Origin: Clostridia bacterium
Lineage (GTDB): Bacteria > Bacillota > Clostridia > Christensenellales > CAG-314
DNA length: 12,937 bases
Direction: 5' to 3'
Assembly: GCA_017452035.1 (NCBI GenBank)
Contig: JAFTNE010000220.1
Span: 1-12,937, forward strand
The position numbers were made by a program, and so were the translations under genes. The notes under the pieces are model-generated. The model was not told the DNA's origin and made no database searches. It worked only from the letters and a program-made list of their open reading frames with translations. How positions within the stretch are numbered: position 1 is the stretch's first letter; every line of letters starts with the position of its first letter. This document shows positions 1 to 5,805 of the stretch, one piece after another.

Positions 1-27
1 GTGTGCAAACTTTATGCAAGTCAACGT

Positions 28-642
28 CTACTCAACTTTACTAAAAGCGCATCCACAGTATTCTTGACGGTACAAGCCGTATTTTTCGGCAAGGCGTATA
101 CTTTCGTCAAAGCCGTTGTGCTTTTTGAAATCGGCCATCAGCCACTGCACGTCACTTTGCAAAGCCAAGCCAATTTGGTTTAGTAGCATACTGTTTTTGT
201 GGCGAGATACCGTCAACGTCGTGCAAAAGTAGTCAAAGTTGTGTTGGTCTGCGTAACGCAGTGTATCGCCAAGGCGCAACTTGAAACATTGCTCGCAACG
301 CGCTCCACCTTCAACTTCCCTTTCAAGTCCCTTTGCCACGGCAAAAAATCTATTGCTGTCAAATGGTTGAACTACAAGTTTAAGTGGGTACTTGGGTTGT
401 ACTTCAAACGCGCCATTATTTACAATGTCTACGAGCTTGGTTATTTCGTCCAGACGTTTTTGCCACTCGGCGTAGTCTGTGATGTTGTCGTTTGCGTAGT
501 ACAACGTCACGTCAAACTTGTCAAGTAGACGTGTCAAACAGTAGGTAGCGCAGGGCGCGCAACAAACGTGCAACAGCAGTTTTGTGCCGTCGGGTATGCG
601 TCTTTTGCGTTGTCTAAATACAAAATCGTAGTTGGTAATCAT
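28..642 (-). CDS. queH: Epoxyqueuosine reductase QueH (204 aa)
   Basis: This enzyme catalyses the last step of queuosine synthesis in tRNA, reduction of epoxyqueuosine to queuosine, in the cytoplasm. It is the cobalamin-independent QueH (former DUF208) type, not QueG. The sequence shows the family's cysteine pattern: HVCCAPC near the N-terminus (Cys27, 28, 31), RCEQCF (Cys116, 119) and YRQEYCGC at the C-terminus (Cys196, 198). These fit the iron-sulfur cluster and metal site known for QueH. The segment around residues 48-63 (YYANDNITDYAEWQKR) matches the usual 'YNPNIHP..EY..R' region. The length is normal for the family. The ATG overlaps the TGA of the upstream radical SAM gene by 4 bp, so translation is probably coupled. 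No terminator is visible between its TAG and the window edge. Confidence 0.93.
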   Translation of the reverse strand: MITNYDFVFRQRKRRIPDGTKLLLHVCCAPCATYCLTRLLDKFDVTLYYANDNITDYAEWQKRLDEITKLVDIVNNGAFEVQPKYPLKLVVQPFDSNRFFAVAKGLEREVEGGARCEQCFKLRLGDTLRYADQHNFDYFCTTLTVSRHKNSMLLNQIGLALQSDVQWLMADFKKHNGFDESIRLAEKYGLYRQEYCGCAFSKVE

Positions 643-1232
643 TCTTTTGCGCGCACTCTAAGGGGTACGCCAACCTTCTGGGCAAGTTTTTTGCAAGCCT
701 CAATATCTGCGTAGCCAATGCTGTCTACAACGGAAAATACCACGTTGCCACCCTTTTGCAAGCAAAGTGTGGCAAATTCCAGCAAAGCGTCAAATGCCTT
801 TTCACCAAAGATGCTTTTGCAGTGTGTTTGGTATTTTTTGGCGTTGCACTCGTTCAAGGAAATGTTTATAACATCACAGCTGGTAACAATAACGTCACTT
901 ACGTCACGCTTGTGTATCAAGTTTGCCTGTCCGTTGGTGTTGATGCGAGTTTTTTTGTCAATGCAGTGCAAGTAGCTTGCCACCTCGTCCAAAGTATCCA
1001 AATTGTAAGTAGGCTCGCCAAAACCACAAAATACAATCTCGTCATCATAGTCGTCAAGATTGTCTGGCAGTTGGTCAAGTATGTCCTGCACATCAGGCTC
1101 GGTATCTATCCAAAGGCGTTGATTTGCCATACCGTCGTGGTCATGACGGATACAAAAATCGCAGTTGTTGGAGCAACGATTTGTAAGGTTGATGTATATT
1201 TTGTTTCCAATAGTGTAAATGTAGTTGTTCAT
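639..1232 (-). CDS. TatD-associated radical SAM protein (197 aa)
   Basis: This is a small radical SAM protein of the 'TatD family-associated' type; its substrate is unknown. The cluster motif CSNNCDFC (Cys20, 24, 27, spacing CxxxCxxC) should bind a [4Fe-4S] cluster that cleaves S-adenosylmethionine. CGFGEPT (69-75) is the GGEP-like SAM-binding segment, and INTNGQ follows the third strand as in other members. There are no extra cysteine clusters of the SPASM or Twitch kind, and the protein is short, essentially a bare partial barrel. The start is ATG at 1232, with AGGA about 8 nt upstream. It lies about 165 bp after tatD and overlaps queH by 4 bp. The family name reflects this repeated neighbourhood with tatD. 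A role in nucleic acid or tRNA modification is inferred from context only. It superficially resembles QueE, but I see no specific QueE signature. Confidence 0.85.
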   Translation of the reverse strand: MNNYIYTIGNKIYINLTNRCSNNCDFCIRHDHDGMANQRLWIDTEPDVQDILDQLPDNLDDYDDEIVFCGFGEPTYNLDTLDEVASYLHCIDKKTRINTNGQANLIHKRDVSDVIVTSCDVINISLNECNAKKYQTHCKSIFGEKAFDALLEFATLCLQKGGNVVFSVVDSIGYADIEACKKLAQKVGVPLRVRAKE

Positions 1233-1355
1233 ATTTTTGTTCCTAAGTTGTTTTTTATTACTTTTGACTTACGCACCAATTTGCAACCACAGGTCAATAG
1301 CAGTATCACTAAAATAAATGGCGCACACAGCAAAAATAAAAATTTTCCTAAATGA

Positions 1356-1387
1356 TAGCCGTAAAATTGCTTTACGGCTATTTTTTT
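1356..1387 (+). terminator. Hairpin with T-tract between tatD and the radical SAM gene
   Basis: The arms TAGCCGTAAA and TTTACGGCTA form a perfect 10-bp stem (1356-1365 with 1371-1380) around a 5-nt loop, followed by seven T at 1381-1387. Read on the plus strand this is a good intrinsic terminator. On the minus strand, the sense of both neighbouring genes, the stem follows tatD by about 18 nt but has only a weak T-rich tail (ATCATTT). The orientation is therefore opposite to what the genes need. Confidence 0.7.
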
Positions 1388-1397
1388 GTTTATTGAA

Positions 1398-2180
1398 TTA
1401 TTTGTTGAGATAATCCTTGATTTTTGGGAACATTGCCAAAGTGTTTGAGTAAACTTGTTCCTCTACCTCGTTGGGAGTTTTACCCAGTATCAAGGCAATT
1501 TTATCCACAATGATGGGGATGTTAAATGGTGTGTTGGTTGTGCCTCTAAGTGGTACTGGTGCCATGTAGGGCGCATCCGTTTCCGTCAAAATACGGTCAA
1601 AGGGTATTGCTTGAATAACCTCTTCCTTCTTGGCATTTTTAAAGGTAATTGCTCCACCAAAAGCAAAGTAGTGTCCAAGTTTTGCGCATTGTCTTGCAAA
1701 CTCGGCCGAGCCACTGTAACAGTGCCACAGCACGTTGTTGTTTAGATACCTTTTTTGCGCTGTTAACACGTCCATGGCATCGCCGTAGGCATCACGGATA
1801 TGCAGTGTTATTGGTAAACCAAGCTTGTCGGCAATTTCAATTTGCTGGGCAAAAACGTCACGTTGGATGTTGCGTTCGCTTAGGTCGTAGTAGTAATCCA
1901 GACCAATCTCGCCAACGGCAACCACCTTTGGATGACGTGCATACTCGCACATCAAACTAACAAAGTTTTGGTCAAAGTCCTTTGCAGTGTGTGGATGCAT
2001 GCCAACTGTGGCAAAAACTTTGTCGTACTTGTTTGCCAGCTCAAAGCTTGCCAACATGCCTTGCAAATCGGCGCTGTTGTTGATAACAAAGTCTATTCCG
2101 TGTGCATTTAGGTCTGCAACAATTTGCTCAACTTGACCGTCAAAACGCTCATCATCAAGGTGCAAATGACTGTCAATCAT
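1398..2180 (-). CDS. tatD: TatD family metal-dependent hydrolase (260 aa)
   Basis: This is a TatD-type metal-dependent hydrolase with a TIM barrel. Known members act as DNases (3'-5' exonuclease and DNA repair) or on D-aminoacyl-tRNA. All metal-site residues are visible: the HxH motif SHLHL (His5, His7), Glu91 in VGEIGLDYYYD, His127 in TLHIRD, His153 in WHCYSGS and Asp202 in TETDAPY. The length is standard for the family (about 255-265 aa). The start ATG shares one base with the metG stop (TAATG), and AAGGAAG lies about 8 nt upstream inside the metG end, so it is probably translated from the metG transcript. The metG-tatD pair is a frequent gene order in Firmicutes. Confidence 0.95.
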   Translation of the reverse strand: MIDSHLHLDDERFDGQVEQIVADLNAHGIDFVINNSADLQGMLASFELANKYDKVFATVGMHPHTAKDFDQNFVSLMCEYARHPKVVAVGEIGLDYYYDLSERNIQRDVFAQQIEIADKLGLPITLHIRDAYGDAMDVLTAQKRYLNNNVLWHCYSGSAEFARQCAKLGHYFAFGGAITFKNAKKEEVIQAIPFDRILTETDAPYMAPVPLRGTTNTPFNIPIIVDKIALILGKTPNEVEEQVYSNTLAMFPKIKDYLNK

Positions 2181-4129
2181 TATCTTACTTCCTTACCACT
2201 GTCCATGTCCTTTTCGGGTGTTACAAAAATTACCGATTTGTCGTCAGCAGCGCACAAAATCATGCCATTGCTTTCTACTCCACGGATCTTTGCAGGTTTC
2301 AAGTTCTTTACCAAAATAACGGTTTTGCCCACCATGTACTCTGGTGTGTAGTGTTGCGCAATACCACTTACAACTTGGCGCACTTCGTCACCAACTTGAA
2401 GTTGGAAACACAAGAGTTTGTCGCTCTTTGCAACCTTTTCGCAACTAAGAACCTTTGCTGTGCAAAGTTTTACCTTGGCAAACTCGGTAATATCAATAAG
2501 TTCATCTTGTGGTTTTTCTTGCGCTGGCTCTTGCTTTTTGTTTTGCGCTTGAGCCTCGGCAACTTGTTTAGCGTGCAATTCTTCCAAAATTTTCAGCTCC
2601 TTTGCAATGTCAATACGGTTGAACAAGTTTTCTCCCTTGGTAACAACTGTGCCTTCGGTAATGCCACCAAATGTTGCAATTCCGTCAAAGTTTTCGGGAA
2701 CTTGTACGCCAATTTTACCAAAGATGGTTTTTGCTGTCTTGGGGATAAATGGCAACAACATGGTCGCAGCAAAACGGATACATTCGCACAAAACGTACAT
2801 TACAGTTGCCAAACGCTCCTTGTCGCCGTTTTTGTTCAAAGCCCAAGGCATTGTTTCGTCAATGTATTTGTTAGCGCGTTGAACAATTTTAAATATGTTG
2901 CAAAGGGCATCTGGTGCAGAAAGGTTTTCGATATCTGCGCGTACCTTTGCAAGTGTACCTTCGCACAAAGCGATGATTTCCTTGTCAAGTTCGGTAAACT
3001 CGTTGTGAGCTGGAATTGTGCCACCGAAGTATTGTGTTACCATTGCAGTGGTGCGACTAACAAGGTTACCAAGGTCGTTTACAAGGTCGGTGTTAGTGCG
3101 AGTGAGCAATGCCTCGTTAGTGTAGTTGCCGTCACTACCAAATGGGATTTCACGAAGAAGGAAGTATCTAATGGCATCCACACCGTAGCGTTCAGCAAGG
3201 AAAAATGGGTCTACAATGTTACCCTTGGATTTACTCATCTTGTCGTTGTCAAAGAGCAACCAGCCGTGGCCGTAAACTTTTTTGGGGAGTGGAAGGTCAA
3301 GAGCCATCAAAAGTGCAGGCCAAATGATGGTGTGGAAACGTACAATTTCCTTACCTACCATGTGCAAATCTGCTGGCCAAAACTTATCAAAATTAGCGTG
3401 GTCTTCTTGGAGGTATCCAAGCGCTGTGATGTAGTTTGTCAACGCATCAACCCAAACGTATGCAACGTGTTTTGGGTCAAATGGAAGTTTTACACCCCAG
3501 TCAAATGTGGTACGAGATACGCACAAATCTTTGAGGCCAGGTTTGATAAAGTTGTTTATCATCTCGTTCATGCGAGATTTTGGACTGATAAACTCGTCAT
3601 TTTCTTCGTAAAATTTGATAAGTCTATCTTGATACTTGGAAAGACGGAAAAAGTAGCTTTCCTCTTTGGCAAGCTTAACTTCGCGTCCACAGTCGGGGCA
3701 TTTGCCGTCAACAAGTTGGCTTTCGGTAAAAAAGGATTCGCAAGGAGTGCAATACCAACCTTCGTAGCTGGATTTGTAGATGTCTCCACTAGCAAGAAGC
3801 TTTTCGTAAACCTTTTGTACGGTAGCCTCGTGGTAGTCGTCCGTTGTACGAATAAACTTGTCGTAGCTGATATCCAACAACTTCCAAAGCTCAATAATTT
3901 GGTCGTAAAGGTCGTCTACAAACTTTTTGGGAGTAACGCCCTTTGCCTCTGCCTTTTGTTGTACCTTTTGGCCGTGTTCGTCTGTGCCGGTAAGGTAAAA
4001 TACGTCATAGCCATCCATGCGCTTGAAACGTGCAATGGCGTCGCAAATGATGGTTGTGTAGCAGTGACCAATGTGGAACTTGCCACTTGAGTAGTAAATT
4101 GGAGTTGTGATGTAGTATGGTTTTTTCAT
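2180..4129 (-). CDS. metG: Methionyl-tRNA synthetase (649 aa)
   Basis: This cytoplasmic enzyme charges tRNA-Met with methionine using ATP. It has the class I signatures FHIGH (His19-His22) and KMSKS (297-301). Between them are two CxxC knuckles (Cys127/130 and Cys144/147), the zinc-binding connective domain. After the anticodon-binding helical domain and an Ala/Gln/Lys-rich linker near residue 520-540 comes a C-terminal OB-fold tRNA-binding domain (about 540-649), with a typical RGVESNGMILCA segment. The overall layout is the bacterial long form. I chose the ATG at 4129: GAGGG lies about 5 nt upstream, and the protein then begins MKKPYYITTPIYY as in homologues. An in-frame TTG at 4150 would add seven unconserved residues. 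Confidence 0.97.
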   Translation of the reverse strand: MKKPYYITTPIYYSSGKFHIGHCYTTIICDAIARFKRMDGYDVFYLTGTDEHGQKVQQKAEAKGVTPKKFVDDLYDQIIELWKLLDISYDKFIRTTDDYHEATVQKVYEKLLASGDIYKSSYEGWYCTPCESFFTESQLVDGKCPDCGREVKLAKEESYFFRLSKYQDRLIKFYEENDEFISPKSRMNEMINNFIKPGLKDLCVSRTTFDWGVKLPFDPKHVAYVWVDALTNYITALGYLQEDHANFDKFWPADLHMVGKEIVRFHTIIWPALLMALDLPLPKKVYGHGWLLFDNDKMSKSKGNIVDPFFLAERYGVDAIRYFLLREIPFGSDGNYTNEALLTRTNTDLVNDLGNLVSRTTAMVTQYFGGTIPAHNEFTELDKEIIALCEGTLAKVRADIENLSAPDALCNIFKIVQRANKYIDETMPWALNKNGDKERLATVMYVLCECIRFAATMLLPFIPKTAKTIFGKIGVQVPENFDGIATFGGITEGTVVTKGENLFNRIDIAKELKILEELHAKQVAEAQAQNKKQEPAQEKPQDELIDITEFAKVKLCTAKVLSCEKVAKSDKLLCFQLQVGDEVRQVVSGIAQHYTPEYMVGKTVILVKNLKPAKIRGVESNGMILCAADDKSVIFVTPEKDMDSGKEVR

Positions 4130-4300
4130 ATTTTCCCTCGGTTTTTCCAAAGTGACAAATGGGCCACTTTGTTAAATTTGTTGACGACTGACGGTTGCTT
4201 TTGATTTGCGGAGTGGAAGTTAGCCCACCACAATTTGATTACGATATGCTTTGAAAAATCAAAATGCGCATTTAGTAACAACCAACCATGCATTGTCGCC
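4130..4300 (-). other. metG 5' leader with two dyads, no recognised riboswitch
   Basis: This untranslated stretch lies between the metG promoter and its ATG. It contains the perfect 12-bp palindrome AAATGCGCATTT (4262-4273) and a hairpin with 7-bp arms CAAAGTG/CACTTTG just upstream of the ribosome-binding site. It also has a GTGG/CCAC stem near 4215-4230. None has a T-tract that would make it a terminator, so attenuation of the T-box type is not supported. Confidence 0.35.
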
Positions 4301-4312
4301 ATTTTCGTGTAT

Positions 4313-4341
4313 ATTATATCAAGATATATACAATTTGTAAA
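4313..4341 (-). promoter_or_regulatory. Sigma-A-type promoter of metG-tatD
   Basis: On the minus strand, TTTACA (4341-4336) is followed after exactly 17 bp by a consensus TATAAT (4318-4313). Transcription would start near 4306, leaving a leader of about 175 nt before metG. The -10 overlaps an imperfect AT-rich dyad (TGTATAT...ATATACA). The leader contains a 12-bp palindrome and a CAAAGTG/CACTTTG hairpin. I do not see a T-box sequence (TGGNACCGCG) or another known Met-responsive leader. Confidence 0.65.
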
Positions 4342-4351
4342 CTATAAAAAG

Positions 4352-4382
4352 GTCAATTGCTCACCCCTTTGTCGCATACTTT
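4352..4382 (+). promoter_or_regulatory. Possible sigma-E promoter of spmAB
   Basis: GTCAATTG (4352-4359) and CATACTTT (4375-4382) are separated by 15 bp. They resemble the mother-cell sigma-E elements GTCATATT and CATACAMT. Transcription would start about 40 nt before the spmA ATG. In Bacillus spmAB is under sigma-E control, so the site fits, but the -35 is imperfect. Confidence 0.4.
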
Positions 4383-4430
4383 TGTCAAAATGCTCGTAAA
4401 ATACCTTACAATCACCATTTGGACAAACCC

Positions 4431-4982
4431 ATGAACGCTATTTGGACAACAATCATTATTGTTTGCTTTGTTGCAATTACTGTAACTAACCCAAATACTT
4501 TACTTTCGTTATGTGTGGAAAGTGGCACGCAAGCAGTAAACTACACGTTGCAATTGGTAGCCATCTACGCCCTTTGGCAGGGTGTGTTTTGTGTTGCCGA
4601 AAGGTGCAATTTGGTGGAAAAACTGGCAAAAATACTCAAAAAACTTAACACTTTTTTGTATGGAAATATCTCAACTGCGGCGCAAAACTACATCTCGCTT
4701 AACATGGCAAGCAATATCGTTGGTGTAGGCAACGCTGCAACTCCATCTGCCATTGAGGCCATCAAACTTATGGAAAATGATACAACGCTATCTCGTGGTG
4801 GCGCAATGCTGTTTGTCATCAATGCCTGTGGTTTGCAACTTGTGCCAACAACCGTCATTGGTATGCGCGCAAGTTTCAGTTCACAAAACCCCTCTGCAAT
4901 ACTTTTGCCCACCATTGTTTGTACAGTAGCAACACTTGTGTTGGGCGTATTTTTGGTAAACGTTGCCTACCCAAAAAAATGA
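4431..4982 (+). CDS. spmA: Spore maturation protein SpmA (183 aa)
   Basis: SpmA is an integral membrane protein of the nucleoside-recognition (Gate) superfamily. Together with SpmB it is needed for dehydration of the spore core in Bacillus. Here it has several hydrophobic helices and the diagnostic NMASNIVGVGNAATP segment (about 91-105), corresponding to NLMANFFGLGNAATP in B. subtilis SpmA. The later segment LVPTTVIGMRASFSSQNP matches the family's second conserved block. The length is slightly below the Bacillus protein (196 aa). I prefer ATG at 4431 because MNAIWT aligns with the known N-terminus. An in-frame TTG at 4419 would add four residues. No clear Shine-Dalgarno sequence is visible. 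The stop overlaps the spmB start (ATGA). Confidence 0.93.
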   Translation: MNAIWTTIIIVCFVAITVTNPNTLLSLCVESGTQAVNYTLQLVAIYALWQGVFCVAERCNLVEKLAKILKKLNTFLYGNISTAAQNYISLNMASNIVGVGNAATPSAIEAIKLMENDTTLSRGGAMLFVINACGLQLVPTTVIGMRASFSSQNPSAILLPTIVCTVATLVLGVFLVNVAYPKK

Positions 4983-5485
4983 TGAGTTACCTTGTTCCCA
5001 TTTTGATAATTTTACTATTTGTGTACGCCAGCGTTAAAAGGGTAAACGTGTACGACGGTTTTGTTGGTGGAGCTAAGCAGTCCGTACCAACGGCTGTGGC
5101 AGTATTCCCATACCTTTTTGCCACCTTTTTGATGGTAAACGCCCTCAAAGCAAGTGGTGTCGATAGGTTTATTGTGGATATCATCAGCCCACCTTTTGCG
5201 CTTATTGGCATACCCAAAGAGGTATTGAAACTACTGCTTATAAGGCCATTTTCCGGCAGTGGCAGTTTGGCAATTTTGACGGACGTTTACCAAACCTACG
5301 GTGTAGATAGCTACATTGGCAACTGTGCCTCCGTAATCATGGGTAGTAGCGAAACGGTATTTTACGTTTCTGCTGTGTACTTTTCTCAAACCAAAGTAAA
5401 ACGCCTTGGTTGGGCTGTACCCATTGCTTTGTTTTGCAACCTTGTGGGTGGCGTGCTTGCCTGCATACTTTGTCGTTTTGTGTAA
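4979..5485 (+). CDS. spmB: Spore maturation protein SpmB (168 aa)
   Basis: SpmB is the membrane partner of SpmA. Both belong to the Gate family and act in the mother cell in spore core dehydration; the transported molecule is not established. The conserved features are YDGFVGGAKQS (25-35), FPYLFATFLMVNALKASG (43-60) and RPFSGSGSLAIL (89-100). A polar NCASVIMGSSETVFYV stretch is typical of the family C-terminal half. The start is an ATGATG pair at 4979-4984, overlapping the spmA TGA. No Shine-Dalgarno sequence precedes it, so translation is probably coupled to spmA. It has no obvious terminator of its own. Confidence 0.93.
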   Translation: MMSYLVPILIILLFVYASVKRVNVYDGFVGGAKQSVPTAVAVFPYLFATFLMVNALKASGVDRFIVDIISPPFALIGIPKEVLKLLLIRPFSGSGSLAILTDVYQTYGVDSYIGNCASVIMGSSETVFYVSAVYFSQTKVKRLGWAVPIALFCNLVGGVLACILCRFV

Positions 5486-5667
5486 AGGTCTGGCAAAGGT
5501 CATGCAATGATGCATTTTATAACTTTTTTAAGCCCGATTTTCACAAAATTACCCATTTTATAACTTTTTATAAGGGGGTTTATAATTTTATTGACACCTC
5601 TTTGCACTGTAAAATGGAGTTGTAGTACAGTGGTGAAAAGGTACACAATGGCATTTAACTGCAACAA
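5486..5667. other. Spacer between spmB and the spoIIE control region
   Basis: No gene or RNA is recognisable here. The stretch is AT-rich and holds the direct repeat described separately at 5513-5574. It also has a lone TTGACA at 5591-5596 without a well-spaced -10. No convincing terminator follows spmB, so some readthrough towards spoIIE is possible. Confidence 0.5.
5513..5574 (+). repeat. Direct repeat CATTTTATAACTTTTT, two copies
   Basis: CATTTTATAACTTTTT occurs at 5513-5528 and again at 5554-5569. Both copies are followed within a few bases by TAAG. The start-to-start distance is 41 bp, close to four helical turns. It lies after spmB and before the spoIIE promoter region. The function is unknown. 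Confidence 0.7.
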
Positions 5668-5686
5668 TTTGTTAAAATTTGACAAA
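5668..5686. promoter_or_regulatory. Candidate Spo0A-box dyad upstream of spoIIE
   Basis: TTTGTTAAA (5668-5676) is followed after one base by TTTGACAAA (5678-5686). The second, read on the minus strand, is TTTGTCAAA, an exact match to the Spo0A box TTTGTCRAA; the first differs at one position. Together they form an inverted repeat about 120 bp before spoIIE. In Bacillus spoIIE is activated by Spo0A-P acting with sigma-A, so the site fits. A further dyad of half-like elements (TGACAAA...TTTGTGA) lies at 5737-5755. Confidence 0.5.
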
Positions 5687-5708
5687 GTTACTGCAAGTTT
5701 TCCAAAAT
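5679..5708 (+). promoter_or_regulatory. Possible spoIIE promoter
   Basis: The consensus -35 TTGACA (5679-5684) is embedded in the Spo0A-like box. The best nearby -10 is CAAAAT (5703-5708) at 18 bp spacing, a weak match. Spo0A-activated sigma-A promoters often have imperfect elements with the box overlapping the -35. The choice of -10 is uncertain. Confidence 0.3.
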
Positions 5709-5805
5709 AGTTTGTAATGGAGGTTTTATTATAGGGTGACAAATTTTATTTGTGATATCTGTTGATTGCCGTTTGTTTTTTTAACGCAGTCATCAAGGGG
5801 GCCCT

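Noticed and set aside
756..1355. 199-codon plus-strand frame opposite the radical SAM gene, ending right before the 1356-1387 hairpin
   Set aside because: The stop next to a plus-strand terminator is suggestive, but the frame mirrors the codons of the radical SAM gene, lacks a ribosome-binding site and shows no family features. Only the terminator orientation is kept as a finding.
2102..4090. 662-codon open frame on the plus strand opposite metG
   Set aside because: It is exactly antisense to metG, whose motifs are unmistakable. The frame is open because the gene rarely uses codons whose complement is a stop. The translated product has no recognisable domain.
4130..4306. T-box riboswitch in the metG leader
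   Set aside because: The leader length is suitable and metG is a common T-box target, but the conserved T-box sequence and a terminator are absent.
5591..5619. TTGACA at 5591 as a promoter before spoIIE
   Set aside because: No acceptable -10 lies at 16-18 bp, and the nearest TGTAAA is only 12 bp away.
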